Shown here piece after piece: positions 1-8,942 of a stretch of DNA of 64,000 nt. The DNA comes from Paraburkholderia monticola. Its GTDB lineage: Bacteria > Pseudomonadota > Gammaproteobacteria > Burkholderiales > Burkholderiaceae. A program made the position numbers and the translations under genes. Numbering within the stretch: the first letter of the stretch is position 1; every line of letters begins with the position of its first letter. The stretch is from contig NZ_LRBG01000037.1 in the NCBI RefSeq assembly GCF_001580545.1, forward strand, positions 496,001-560,000. The letters run 5' to 3'. The notes under the pieces were generated by a model. That model made no database searches. It had not been told where the DNA came from and was given only the letters and a program-made list of their open reading frames with translations.

Positions 1-170
1 AGCTGTGGCAATCGGCGGAGAGCGAAGCGAAGGTCGTCGCGAGTCAGTGTCTGCCACTGCGCATCGAACCCGAGCACGTTGCGCGCATGGCGCTGTTCCT
101 CGCCTCCGACGACGCGTCGCGCTGCTCCGGCCGCGATTACTTCGTCGACGCCGGGTGGTACGGAGAATGA
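1..170 (+). CDS. SDR-family oxidoreductase, C-terminal end only
   Basis: The left edge cuts this gene; only about 55 codons remain, read in the frame beginning at base 3 and ending at TGA 168-170. The tail reads LFLASDDASRCSGRDYFVDA, the usual end of a classical short-chain dehydrogenase. The stop overlaps the next start (ATGA at 167-170), so the two genes are translationally coupled. Given the pathway downstream, the enzyme is probably an NAD(P)-dependent aldose 1-dehydrogenase that makes the lactone for the next gene product. That role is inferred from context; the Rossmann and active-site parts lie outside the window. Confidence 0.8.
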   Translation, partial: LWQSAESEAKVVASQCLPLRIEPEHVARMALFLASDDASRCSGRDYFVDAGWYGE

Positions 171-1051
171 GCATGCCGGTCCCTGTGTGCGTATGGGCGG
201 TCGGCGCGGAACTCGCCGAAGGGCCGCTGTGGCAGGCCGCGGAAAACGCCGTGTATTTCGTCGATATCAAGGGGCGGCGGATTCATCGGCTGTCCGTCGC
301 GACGGGCGAACAGCGGACGTGGCAGGCGCCCGATCAACCCGGCTTTCTCGCGCCGCTCGCGGACGGCACCTTCGTGTGCGGGCTGCCAGGCGGCTTGCAT
401 CGCTTCGATCCGGCCAGCGGTGAGTTCCGCAAGCTCGTCGACGTCGAACCGCATCTGCCGGGCAATCGCCTGAACGATGGGTTCGTCGATGCCCAGGGAC
501 GCCTGTGGTTCGGCTCGATGGACGACGCGGAAGAGGCACCGAGCGGCACGCTGTATCGCGTGAACGAAAAAGGCGCGGCGCTCGCCCAGGACGACGACTA
601 CGTCATCACGAACGGTCCGGCGATGAGCCCGGACGGCCGCACGCTCTATCACAACGACACGATGCGGCGCGTGGTCTACGCATTCGACGTCGCCGCGGAC
701 GGCACGCTGTCCGGCAAGCGCATTTTCGCGGCGATCTCGGGCGACGGCCACCCTGACGGCCTCGCGGTCGATGCGGACGGCTTCGTGTGGGTCGCGCTGT
801 TCGGCGGCTGGCGCATCGAGCGTTACTCGCCGGCCGGCGAACTGGTCGATCAGGTGCCCCTGCCGTGCGCGAACGTGACGAAGCTCGCGTTCGGCGGCGA
901 CGATCTGAAAACGGTCTATGTGACGACCGCATGGAAGGGACTGACGGCCGTCGAGCGGCAGCATCAGCCGCAAGCGGGCGGCCTGTTCTCGTTCCGCGCG
1001 CCGGTGGCGGGCCAGCCTCAGGCCCGCTGCACGGTGGGTTTCGGGCGCTAG
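167..1051 (+). CDS. SMP-30/gluconolactonase family sugar lactonase
   Basis: This 294-residue six-bladed beta-propeller protein hydrolyses a sugar lactone to the aldonate, using a divalent metal. Family marks are AEGPLW near residue 18 (Glu as metal ligand), RLNDGF near residue 103, ITNGP in the middle and GHPDGLAVD (Asp ligand) near residue 205. The ATG at 167 is chosen because it overlaps the stop of the SDR gene and begins just before the family's conserved start; the open frame extends upstream but that part does not resemble the family. Beside XylD and XylX homologues it most likely acts as a pentonolactonase (XylC-like). The exact sugar is an inference. Confidence 0.88.
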   Translation: MSMPVPVCVWAVGAELAEGPLWQAAENAVYFVDIKGRRIHRLSVATGEQRTWQAPDQPGFLAPLADGTFVCGLPGGLHRFDPASGEFRKLVDVEPHLPGNRLNDGFVDAQGRLWFGSMDDAEEAPSGTLYRVNEKGAALAQDDDYVITNGPAMSPDGRTLYHNDTMRRVVYAFDVAADGTLSGKRIFAAISGDGHPDGLAVDADGFVWVALFGGWRIERYSPAGELVDQVPLPCANVTKLAFGGDDLKTVYVTTAWKGLTAVERQHQPQAGGLFSFRAPVAGQPQARCTVGFGR

Positions 1052-1174
1052 CACAATCCAGGCGGCAACACCCGCCGCAAAACGCAACTTTGAGCTTGCA
1101 CAGGTCGCTCCGCGAGGAGCGGCCCGCTATCATGTGCGTTCCGCGACTTTCGCGCATTTGCCCCCATTCCAATC

Positions 1175-2200
1175 ATGACGTCCAGGCCGCCTGTCCCGCC
1201 CCGCATGTCCGATGTCGCCGAACGCGCGGGCGTCTCGAAGATGACCGTGTCGCGCGTGCTGGCGGGCCGCAACGTGTCGCAGGCGACGCGCGAACGCGTG
1301 CAGAAGGTCATTGACGAACTCGGCTACGTCGCCGATGCCGCGGCGGGCGCGCTGTCGTCGGGACGCTCGGAGTTCGTCGCGGTGCTGGTGCCGTCGCTGT
1401 CGAGCTCGAACTTCTCCGACACCGTGCGCGGCCTGACTGCCGCGCTGAGTCCGCATGGTCTGCAACTGCTGCTCGGCGACACGGACTACCGCCTCGAACA
1501 GGAAGAACTGCTGGTGCGCTCGATGCTGCGTCATCAGCCGCGTTGCGTCGCGTTGACGGGCAGCCGGCACACCGAGGCGACGCGCATGCTGTTGCAGCGC
1601 GCCGGCATTCCGGTCGTCGAGATGTGGGATCTGCCCAGCGATCCGATCGATACGGTCGTCGGCTTTTCGAACTCCGCCGCGGCGCGCGCGATGGTCCGGC
1701 ATCTGCACGAGCGCGGCTACCGGCGCATCGGCTTCATCGCCGGCGCGAGCGAGCGCGATCGGCGCGGGCATGACCGGATGCGCGGCTACGTCGCCGAAGT
1801 CAAGGCGCTGGGACTCGGCGAGCCGCGCGTGATCCGGCTCGGCGATTCGCCGATCACGATGAGCCACGGCGGCCCCGCGATCGCCAGGTTGCTCGACATG
1901 TGGCCTGATACCGAGGCCGTGATGTGCGTGAGCGACATGTCGGCGTTCGGCGCGATCATGGAGTGCCATCGGCGCGGGCTGTCGGTGCCGGGCGACATCG
2001 CGGTTGCCGGCTTCGGCAATTTCGAAGTGTCGTGGTGCTGTCAGCCGAGCATCACGACGGTGTCGGTCGACGCCTACGGCATCGGCGTGCGCGCCGGCGA
2101 AACGCTGCTCGCGGCCCTCGCGGATCGCGAAGCGGGCGAGGTGCAGCGCAGGAAAGCGGTGAAGATCGATTTCACTGTAATTGCGCGCGATAGCGCGTAA
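1175..2200 (+). CDS. LacI-family transcriptional regulator, GntR (gluconate)-like
   Basis: This 341-residue protein has an N-terminal LacI helix-turn-helix (VAERAGVSKMTVSRVLAG, about residues 14-31) and a periplasmic-binding-protein-like effector domain. Its sequence resembles E. coli GntR throughout, for example LGYV after the HTH, AGIPVVEMWD and AVGF-like VVGFSN. It probably represses the pentose oxidation genes and is released by an aldonate or its derivative. It sits in the same direction as the pathway between the lactonase and the transporter. A later ATG at 1205 (MSDVAERAG) is a possible alternative start; neither has a clear ribosome site. A GntR-type palindrome is found in the following intergenic region. 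Confidence 0.87.
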   Translation: MTSRPPVPPRMSDVAERAGVSKMTVSRVLAGRNVSQATRERVQKVIDELGYVADAAAGALSSGRSEFVAVLVPSLSSSNFSDTVRGLTAALSPHGLQLLLGDTDYRLEQEELLVRSMLRHQPRCVALTGSRHTEATRMLLQRAGIPVVEMWDLPSDPIDTVVGFSNSAAARAMVRHLHERGYRRIGFIAGASERDRRGHDRMRGYVAEVKALGLGEPRVIRLGDSPITMSHGGPAIARLLDMWPDTEAVMCVSDMSAFGAIMECHRRGLSVPGDIAVAGFGNFEVSWCCQPSITTVSVDAYGIGVRAGETLLAALADREAGEVQRRKAVKIDFTVIARDSA

Positions 2201-2272
2201 ATGGCGCACTCGAACTCCCCTTAATCAAGCAGATCAGGGATATCCCTTGGTTGTTCGGATGATACGCCGCGC

Positions 2273-2305
2273 GTAACATCCACCACCAGAAATGTTACCG
2301 GTAAC
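2273..2305. promoter_or_regulatory. Candidate operator: GntR/LacI-type palindrome upstream of the transporter
   Basis: GTTACCGGTAAC at 2294-2305 is a perfect 12-bp palindrome inside aATGTTACCGGTAACtt. This is close to the site known for E. coli GntR/IdnR (ATGTTACCGGTAACAT). A half-site GTAACAT at 2273-2279 faces it. The site lies about 85 bp before the MFS start and after the GntR-like regulator gene, so it probably controls the transporter-xylD-xylX-ALDH operon. Binding is inferred. Confidence 0.7.
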
Positions 2306-2388
2306 TTCACGGCAATATTTGCCGGCTCGTGTCGCATGACAGCGACGCGACGGCATATCCCACGAAAAAGACGCTGCTGGAGATACGA

Positions 2389-3795
2389 ATGAGCGCTGTA
2401 CCGTCCGCAGTCGCCGCGCCCGCCGCGCGCGTCGACGAGTTCGAGGAAAAGACCTATCGCAAGGTCGTGCGCCGGATGCTGCCGGTGCTGCTGCTGTGCT
2501 ACGTGGTTGCGTATCTGGATCGCGTGAACGTCGGCTTCGCGAAGCTGCAGATGCTCGACGATCTCGGCCTGTCCGACACGATGTACGCGATCGGCGCGAG
2601 CGTGTTCTTCTGGGGCTACTTCATCTTCGAAGTGCCGAGCAACGTGTTCCTGCATCGCTACGGCGCGCGTTTCTGGATTGCGCGGATCATGTTCACGTGG
2701 GGGATCGTGTCGATGGCGCTCGCGTTCGTCGCGCCGCTCGCGCGCCTCGCGCACGTCGAAACCGCGACGATGTTCTACATGCTGCGCTTCCTGCTCGGGA
2801 TCTGCGAAGCCGGCTTCTTCCCCGGCGTGATTCTGTACCTGAATTTCTGGTTTCCCGCGCAGCGGCAAAGCCGCGTGATGTCCGGCTTTCTGATCGCGAT
2901 GCCGGTCAGCCTGATGCTCGGCGGCGTGGTGTCCGGTTGGTTGATGGAGCATACGGCCGGCCTGCTCGGCTATCAGGGCTGGCAGTGGATGCTGCTGCTC
3001 GAGGGCGTGCCGTCGCTGCTGACCGCGTTCGTCGTGTACTTCTCGCTCGACGACGGCATCGACCGCGCTCGTTGGCTCACGCCGCAGGAGAAAAGCCTGC
3101 TTGCGGCGAATCTGCAGCGCGAGAGCGCGCACAAGACCGCGCGCTTCGGTTCGGCGGTGCGCGATCCGCGCGTCTGGCTGCTGGTCGCGATCCTGCTCAC
3201 GTTCAATACCGGCTTCTACGGCCTGGCCTTCTGGCTGCCGTCGATCATCAAGGCGACCGGCGTGCAGGACCCGTTGCATATCGGTCTGTTGACCGCGATC
3301 CCGTACGGCGTGGCGATCATCGCGACGCTCGCGAACGCTGCGCACTCGAAGAAAACCGGCGAGCGGCGCCTGCATGCTGCGATTCCGGCGCTGATTGGCG
3401 GCCTCGGTCTGATCATGAGCGCGGCTTTGGCGCATCATGTGGTGTGGGCGATCACGTTTCTGACGATCGCCACGGCCGGCATCCTCGCCTTGATGCCGAT
3501 TTACTGGACGTTCCCTGGACAGCTGCTGTCGGGTGCCGCGGCGGCGGCGGGCATCGCGATGATCAACGCGATCGGCAACCTGTCCGGCTTTACCGGTTCG
3601 ATGATCACCGCCGTGGCGAAAAATTTGACCGGCGACATCAACAACGGCACTTACGCGCTCGGAGCGTGTCTGCTGGTCAGTTGCGTGCTGATCCTGCTCG
3701 TGCCGCGCGCAATGCTGGCGCGGACCCCGTCGAATGAAGACGGTGGGGCCGGCCGCGAGACGGCGCGCACGCGCAAACACGCAGAGCACGCATAA
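2389..3795 (+). CDS. MFS transporter, anion:cation symporter type (sugar acid uptake)
   Basis: A 468-residue inner-membrane transporter with 12 predicted membrane helices and the ACS-family signature YLDRVNVGFAKLQM near residues 42-55. Homologues carry hexuronates, galactonate, glucarate or tartrate with protons. Beside xylonate genes it likely imports a pentonate or a pentose-derived acid. The ATG at 2389 is chosen because CTGGAG sits about 8 bases upstream and the protein then starts with the usual short cytoplasmic tail; the frame is open further upstream without family resemblance. It is the first gene after the GntR-like palindrome and about 30 bp before xylD. Confidence 0.88.
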   Translation: MSAVPSAVAAPAARVDEFEEKTYRKVVRRMLPVLLLCYVVAYLDRVNVGFAKLQMLDDLGLSDTMYAIGASVFFWGYFIFEVPSNVFLHRYGARFWIARIMFTWGIVSMALAFVAPLARLAHVETATMFYMLRFLLGICEAGFFPGVILYLNFWFPAQRQSRVMSGFLIAMPVSLMLGGVVSGWLMEHTAGLLGYQGWQWMLLLEGVPSLLTAFVVYFSLDDGIDRARWLTPQEKSLLAANLQRESAHKTARFGSAVRDPRVWLLVAILLTFNTGFYGLAFWLPSIIKATGVQDPLHIGLLTAIPYGVAIIATLANAAHSKKTGERRLHAAIPALIGGLGLIMSAALAHHVVWAITFLTIATAGILALMPIYWTFPGQLLSGAAAAAGIAMINAIGNLSGFTGSMITAVAKNLTGDINNGTYALGACLLVSCVLILLVPRAMLARTPSNEDGGAGRETARTRKHAEHA

Positions 3796-3827
3796 GCAAC
3801 CCTTACCAAGACAGAGAGATAAGCACC

Positions 3828-5612
3828 ATGTCAGCATCCACCCCGCGCCGGCTGCGCAGCCAGGAATGGTTCGACGATCCCTCGCACGCGGATATGACGG
3901 CGCTGTACGTCGAGCGTTTCATGAACTACGGTCTGACGCGCGAAGAGCTGCAATCGGGCCGGCCGATCATCGGCATCGCGCAGACGGGCAGCGATCTCGC
4001 GCCGTGCAACCGGCATCACATCGAACTCGCGGCGCGCACGAAGGCCGGTATCCGCGACGCGGGCGGCATTCCGATGGAGTTTCCGATGCACCCGCTCGCC
4101 GAGCAGAGCCGCCGGCCGACGGCCGCGCTCGATCGCAATCTCGCGTATCTGGGCCTCGTCGAAATCCTGCACGGCTTCCCGCTCGACGGTGTCGTGCTGA
4201 CCACCGGTTGCGACAAGACCACGCCGGCCTGCCTGATGGCGGCCGCCACGGTCGACATGCCGGCCATCGTCCTGTCCGGCGGCCCGATGCTCGACGGCTG
4301 GCACGACGGCAAGCGCGTCGGCTCGGGCACCGTGATCTGGCACGCGCGCAATCTGCTGGCGGCCGGCGAGATCGACTACGAAGGCTTCATGGAGTTGACC
4401 ACCGCGTCGTCGCCGTCGATCGGACACTGCAACACGATGGGCACCGCGCTGTCGATGAACAGCCTCGCCGAAGCGCTCGGCATGTCGCTGCCCGGCTGCG
4501 CGAGCATTCCGGCCGCGTACCGCGAGCGCGGCCAGATGGCCTACGCGACCGGCAAGCGCATCGTCGATCTGGTGCGCGAGGACGTGCGGCCGTCGAAGAT
4601 CATGACGAAAGAAGCGTTCGAAAACGCGATCGTCGTCGCCTCGGCGCTCGGCGCCTCGACCAACTGCCCGCCGCATCTGATTGCGATCGCGCGGCATATG
4701 GGCATCGAACTGAGTCTCGAAGACTGGCAGCGCGTCGGCGAGCAGGTGCCGCTGATCGTCAACTGCATGCCCGCCGGCGAATATCTCGGCGAGAGCTTCC
4801 ATCGCGCGGGCGGCGTACCGGCCGTGATGCGCGAGCTCGCGAAAGGCGGCCTCGTGCACGAGGCTTGCCTGACCGTGTCGGGCCGCACGATGGGCGACAT
4901 CGCCGCCGCCGCGCCCACCCCGGATCGCGAGGTCATCAAGACGACCGACGAGCCGCTCAAGCACGGCGCGGGCTTCATGGTGCTGTCGGGCAACTTCTTC
5001 GACAGCGCGATCATGAAGATGTCGGTGGTCGGCGATGCGTTCCGCAAAACCTATCTGAGCGAGCCCGGCGCGGAGAACACGTTCGAAGCACGCGCCATCG
5101 TGTTCGACGGTCCCGAGGACTATCACGCGCGCATCAACGATCCGTCGCTCGAAATCGACGAGCATTGCATTCTCGTGATTCGCGGCACGGGCACGGTCGG
5201 CTATCCGGGCAGCGCCGAAGTCGTCAACATGGCGCCGCCGGCGGCGCTCGTGCGCCAGGGCATCACGTCGCTGCCGACGCTCGGCGACGGCCGTCAGAGC
5301 GGCACGTCCGCGAGCCCGTCGATTCTGAACATGTCGCCGGAAGCGGCGGTGGGCGGCGGCCTCGCGTTGCTGCGCACGAACGACCGCATCCGTGTCGATC
5401 TGAATTCGCGCAGCGTCAACGTGCTGGTCGACGAAGCCGAACTCGCGCGACGCCGCGAAACCGTGCACTTCGAAATTCCGCCCGCGCAAACCCCGTGGCA
5501 GGAGCTGTACCGCAAGACGGTCGGCCAGCTTTCGACCGGCGGTTGCCTCGAACCGGCGACGCTTTATCTGAAGGTGATTGCCGAGCGCGGCAATCCGCGG
5601 CATTCGCATTGA
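3828..5612 (+). CDS. xylD: D-xylonate (pentonate) dehydratase, IlvD/Edd family
   Basis: This 594-residue enzyme dehydrates an aldonate to the 2-keto-3-deoxy acid with an Fe-S cluster and Mg2+. It matches the Caulobacter XylD pattern along its length: TPRRLRSQEWFD at the start, FMNYGLTREEL, GIAQTGSDLAPCNRHH, VVLTTGCDKTTPA, GHCNTMG and SLPTLGDGRQSGT. The expected cluster cysteines are C60, C128 and C201. The length is normal. The start follows an AGAGA ribosome site. It lies between the transporter and XylX, as in Weimberg operons. L-arabonate or D-galactonate dehydratase activity is possible, but xylonate fits best. Confidence 0.88.
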   Translation: MSASTPRRLRSQEWFDDPSHADMTALYVERFMNYGLTREELQSGRPIIGIAQTGSDLAPCNRHHIELAARTKAGIRDAGGIPMEFPMHPLAEQSRRPTAALDRNLAYLGLVEILHGFPLDGVVLTTGCDKTTPACLMAAATVDMPAIVLSGGPMLDGWHDGKRVGSGTVIWHARNLLAAGEIDYEGFMELTTASSPSIGHCNTMGTALSMNSLAEALGMSLPGCASIPAAYRERGQMAYATGKRIVDLVREDVRPSKIMTKEAFENAIVVASALGASTNCPPHLIAIARHMGIELSLEDWQRVGEQVPLIVNCMPAGEYLGESFHRAGGVPAVMRELAKGGLVHEACLTVSGRTMGDIAAAAPTPDREVIKTTDEPLKHGAGFMVLSGNFFDSAIMKMSVVGDAFRKTYLSEPGAENTFEARAIVFDGPEDYHARINDPSLEIDEHCILVIRGTGTVGYPGSAEVVNMAPPAALVRQGITSLPTLGDGRQSGTSASPSILNMSPEAAVGGGLALLRTNDRIRVDLNSRSVNVLVDEAELARRRETVHFEIPPAQTPWQELYRKTVGQLSTGGCLEPATLYLKVIAERGNPRHSH

Positions 5613-5696
5613 CATGCAGGTGACGAGGCCGGACGTCGCACGCAACGCGACGCCCGGCCTTGCCCGTTTTTCCACTTATCCGAAAGAGCCCATCCC

Positions 5697-6884
5697 ATGT
5701 CCGCAACTTCCCCTTCCAGCTTTCTTCCCGACGATCTGAACGACGCGCTGCTCGTGGGCCGCGTGTGGCGCAAGACCGAGCAGCACGAAGGACCGTGCGT
5801 GGTCGTCGTGCGCGGCGGCGAGGTGTTCGACATCACCGCGACCGTGCCGACCACCGCCGATCTGTTCGAGCGCGACGATGCCGCGCAACTGGCGCGCAGC
5901 GCACCGGGCGTACCGCTCGGGCCGGTCGCGCAACTGATCGCGGCGAACCTCGCCGGCGCCAGCGCGCCCGCCGTGCGCCTGCTCGCGCCGTGCGACGTGC
6001 AGGCGATCAAGGCCTGCGGCGTCACGTTCGCGGTGAGCCTGATCGAGCGCGTGATCGAGGAGCAGGCGGGCGGCGATCCGGCGAAGGCAAAGGAAGTGCG
6101 CGAGACGATCGCCTCGACGATCGGCACGGACCTGTCGAAGATCAAGCCGGGCTCGGAAGCCGCGATGAAGCTGAAGGCCGAGCTCGAGCGCCGCGATGCG
6201 TGGTCGCAATACATGGAAGTCGGCATTGGTCCGGACGCCGAAGTATTTTCGAAGTCGCAGCCGATGTCGGCGGTCGGCTTCGGCGCGGACGTCGGTCTGC
6301 TCGCCGCGTCGGTGTGGAACAACCCGGAGCCGGAGATCGTGCTGGCGGTGAATAGCCGCGGCGGCATCGTCGGCGCGACGCTCGGCAACGACGTGAACCT
6401 GCGCGACATCGAAGGCCGCTCGGCGCTGCTGCTCGGCAAGTGCAAGGACAACAACGGCTCGTGCGCGATCGGCCCGTTCGTGCGGCTGTTCGACGACGCG
6501 TTCTCGCTCGACTCGGTGCGCGCCGCGAGCGTGTCGCTGCGCGTCGAAGGCGCCGACGACGACTTCGTGCTCGACGGCGTGAGCCACATGAGCGAGATCA
6601 GCCGCGACCCGGCCGACCTCGTCGCGCAGACCTGCGGCCGTCATCACCAGTACCCGGACGGCTTCATGCTGTTCCTCGGCACGATGTTCTCGCCGATCAA
6701 GGACCGCGACGCGCCCGGCGGCGGCTTCACGCACCACCTCGGCGACCGCGTGACGATCTCGACGCCGCAGCTCGGCGCGCTGACCAACACGGTGCGCCTG
6801 TCGACGGAAATCGAACCGTGGACGTTCGGGGTGCGCGCGCTGTATCGCAATCTCGCGGCCCGTGGCCTGCTGGTTGCCGCGTGA
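5697..6884 (+). CDS. xylX: 2-keto-3-deoxy-pentonate dehydratase, FAH superfamily (XylX-like)
   Basis: This 395-residue protein converts 2-keto-3-deoxy-xylonate to 2-oxoglutarate semialdehyde in the Weimberg route. The C-terminal half holds the FAH-fold marks NNPEPEIVLAV (Glu-x-Glu metal ligands), GNDVNLRDIEGRSALLL, CAIGPF, ISRDP and LGTMFSPI, the same order as in Caulobacter XylX. The N-terminal half carries CDVQAIKACGVTFAVSLIER, also shared with XylX. It follows xylD by 84 bp and precedes the dehydrogenase by 43 bp, so the three form one operon. There is no truncation. Confidence 0.87.
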   Translation: MSATSPSSFLPDDLNDALLVGRVWRKTEQHEGPCVVVVRGGEVFDITATVPTTADLFERDDAAQLARSAPGVPLGPVAQLIAANLAGASAPAVRLLAPCDVQAIKACGVTFAVSLIERVIEEQAGGDPAKAKEVRETIASTIGTDLSKIKPGSEAAMKLKAELERRDAWSQYMEVGIGPDAEVFSKSQPMSAVGFGADVGLLAASVWNNPEPEIVLAVNSRGGIVGATLGNDVNLRDIEGRSALLLGKCKDNNGSCAIGPFVRLFDDAFSLDSVRAASVSLRVEGADDDFVLDGVSHMSEISRDPADLVAQTCGRHHQYPDGFMLFLGTMFSPIKDRDAPGGGFTHHLGDRVTISTPQLGALTNTVRLSTEIEPWTFGVRALYRNLAARGLLVAA

Positions 6885-6927
6885 CAGGATCGTCGCGAGT
6901 TTTCCTATTCGCAAGGAGAGTCAGGAC

Positions 6928-8370
6928 ATGAGCCAATTTGCAAACTACATCGACGGACAATGGGTCGATGGCGCAAGCGTGTCGCGCAACGTCAATCCGT
7001 CGAATCTCGATGACGTGATCGGCGAATTCGCGCAAGCCGACGCCGAACAGACGCACCGCGCGATCAGCGCCGCGCGCAGGGCCTTCGCGACGTGGTCGCT
7101 ATCCACGCCGCAGCAACGCTTCGATCTGCTCGACCAGGCGGGCAGCGCGATCCTCGCGCGCAAGGCCGAACTCGGCAAGCTGCTCGCGCGCGAAGAGGGC
7201 AAGACGCTGCCCGAGGCGATCGGCGAAGTGGGCCGCGCCGGACAGATCTTCAAGTTCTTCGCGGGCGAAGCGCTGCGTCTCGGCGGCGAAACGGTGCCGT
7301 CGGTGCGTCCGGGCATGACGGTCGAAATGACGCGCGAGCCGCTCGGCGTGGTCGGCCTCATCACGCCGTGGAATTTTCCGATCGCGATTCCGGCATGGAA
7401 GATCGCGCCGGCGCTCGCCTACGGCAACACGGTCGTGATCAAACCGGCCGATCTGGTGCCCGGCAGCACGTGGGAGCTCGTCAAGATCATCGCCGAGGCA
7501 GGCGCGCCGGCAGGCGTGATCAATCTCGTGATGGGGCGCGGCTCGGTGGTCGGCGAGGCGCTCGTGTCGTCGCCGGAGGTGGATGCGGTGAGCTTCACCG
7601 GGTCGATTTCGACCGGCCGTGCGATCGGCGCGAAATGCTTCGAGTCGGGCAAGAAGTTCCAGCTGGAAATGGGCGGCAAGAACCCGATGGTCGTGCTCGA
7701 CGACGCCGATCTCAATGTCGCGATCGAAGCCTGCATCAACGGCGCGTTCTACTCGACCGGCCAGCGTTGCACGGCATCGAGCCGGCTGATCGTGACCGCG
7801 GGGATCTATGACCGCTTCATCGACGGCATGAAGACCCGCATGCAGGCGCTGAAAGTCGGCGATGCGCTCGCGGACGGCACGCACATCGGCCCGGTCGTCG
7901 ACGACAAGCAGTTGGCGCAGGACGAGCGCTATCTGGCGATCGCGCGCGAAGAAGGCGGCACGGTGTACGGCGGCGAGCGCGTCGAAGGCGCGACGCGCGG
8001 CTACTTCCTCGCGCCGGCGCTGGTCACGGAGACGACCTCGGCGATGCGCATCAACCGCGAGGAAGTGTTCGGGCCGGTGGCATCGGTGATCAAGGTCAAG
8101 GACTACCAGGAAGCGCTCGCGGTCGCCAACGATACCGAGTTCGGGCTGTCGGCCGGCATCTGCACGACGTCGCTGAAGTACGCGAGTCATTTCCGTCGTC
8201 ATGTGCAGGCCGGCATGGTGATGGTCAACACCGCGACGGCGGGTGTCGATTATCACGTGCCGTTCGGCGGCAGGAAGGGCTCGAGCTATGGTCCGCGCGA
8301 GCAGGGCGCCTACGCGCGCGAGTTCTATACGACGGTCAAGACCGCGTATATCAACCCGGGCGCGGTTTAA
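6928..8370 (+). CDS. 2-oxoglutarate semialdehyde dehydrogenase (ALDH superfamily)
   Basis: A 480-residue NAD(P)-dependent aldehyde dehydrogenase that probably oxidises 2-oxoglutarate semialdehyde to 2-oxoglutarate, the last step of the oxidative pentose pathway. Visible features are TPWNFP (147-152), the cofactor loop FTGSISTG (223-230), the general base E247 in QLEMGG and the nucleophile C281 in GQRCTASS. The ATG at 6928 follows AAGGAG with good spacing, so it is preferred over the open frame that runs back into xylX. A strong hairpin terminator follows, which fits this being the operon's last gene. Other semialdehydes cannot be excluded. Confidence 0.87.
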   Translation: MSQFANYIDGQWVDGASVSRNVNPSNLDDVIGEFAQADAEQTHRAISAARRAFATWSLSTPQQRFDLLDQAGSAILARKAELGKLLAREEGKTLPEAIGEVGRAGQIFKFFAGEALRLGGETVPSVRPGMTVEMTREPLGVVGLITPWNFPIAIPAWKIAPALAYGNTVVIKPADLVPGSTWELVKIIAEAGAPAGVINLVMGRGSVVGEALVSSPEVDAVSFTGSISTGRAIGAKCFESGKKFQLEMGGKNPMVVLDDADLNVAIEACINGAFYSTGQRCTASSRLIVTAGIYDRFIDGMKTRMQALKVGDALADGTHIGPVVDDKQLAQDERYLAIAREEGGTVYGGERVEGATRGYFLAPALVTETTSAMRINREEVFGPVASVIKVKDYQEALAVANDTEFGLSAGICTTSLKYASHFRRHVQAGMVMVNTATAGVDYHVPFGGRKGSSYGPREQGAYAREFYTTVKTAYINPGAV

Positions 8371-8401
8371 CAGGACGCCAGCGGCGCTTGCCCAAACGAC
8401 A

Positions 8402-8439
8402 CTGGCCCGCCATCGCATTCAAGCACGATGGCGGGCCAG
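8402..8439. terminator. Bidirectional hairpin terminator
   Basis: A perfect 14-bp stem (CTGGCCCGCCATCG with its complement) encloses a 10-base loop. It lies between the convergent semialdehyde dehydrogenase and DUF4148 genes. There is no long T run, but the position and stem strength support a two-way terminator. Confidence 0.75.
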
Positions 8440-8484
8440 CAGGTACAGCCACATCTACAGCAACTTTCCAACCGGTGAGGCAGC

Positions 8485-8751
8485 TTACTGCGCTGCGCGA
8501 CCTTCTTGCGACGAGCCGCTGGTCACACCGCCGACCGCGCTGTTTTGCGCAGCGACGCGGGCTTCAGCAGCCTGAATGTTCCCCGGGTATTCGTTCGGGT
8601 TCGAACGTGCCGGGTTGTAGCCGGCCTTTTCGATCTGGACGAGCTCTTCACGAACTTGCGCGCGGGTCAGCGGCTGGTTCGATTGAGCGAAAACGGCAAC
8701 CGGAGCAGCGAGGGTAGCGGCGATAACGACAGCTTGAACGAGGGATTTCAT
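8485..8751 (-). CDS. DUF4148 domain periplasmic protein
   Basis: An 88-residue protein with a clear signal peptide (MKSLVQAVVIAATLAAPVAV, cleaved after FAQ near residue 23) and the DUF4148 motif LTRAQVREELVQIEKAGYNP at 28-47, followed by YPGNIQAAEARVA. The family is abundant in Burkholderia, small and exported; its function is unknown. A strong GGAGG lies just before the start on the minus strand. It is a single gene, convergent with the pentose operon. A paralogue is at 41844-42191. Confidence 0.88.
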   Translation of the reverse strand: MKSLVQAVVIAATLAAPVAVFAQSNQPLTRAQVREELVQIEKAGYNPARSNPNEYPGNIQAAEARVAAQNSAVGGVTSGSSQEGRAAQ

Positions 8752-8942
8752 TTTTAACTACCTCCAGGTTTTGTCTTGTTAGGCTGCGAAACTCATTTGT
8801 TTGCAGCAGTGATGACAGTCTAGGGGGCGCGGGAACTAGGGTAAATACCTAATTTCCGAACTCACTGTTTCTATATTTAAAACAATCTTGAGAGAGTCAC
8901 GCCGTCGAGCATCGATTTCCGAAGCGATCGGCGGCGGGGACG

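Noticed and set aside
2221..3837. Long antisense open frame opposite the MFS gene
   Set aside because: Composition is dominated by Arg, His and Gln with no motif; the plus strand is a clear transporter.
3831..5675. Long antisense open frame (614 codons) opposite xylD
   Set aside because: It is an artefact of high GC at third codon positions; the protein is Arg/Ala/His-rich with no family resemblance, while the plus strand encodes a clear dehydratase.
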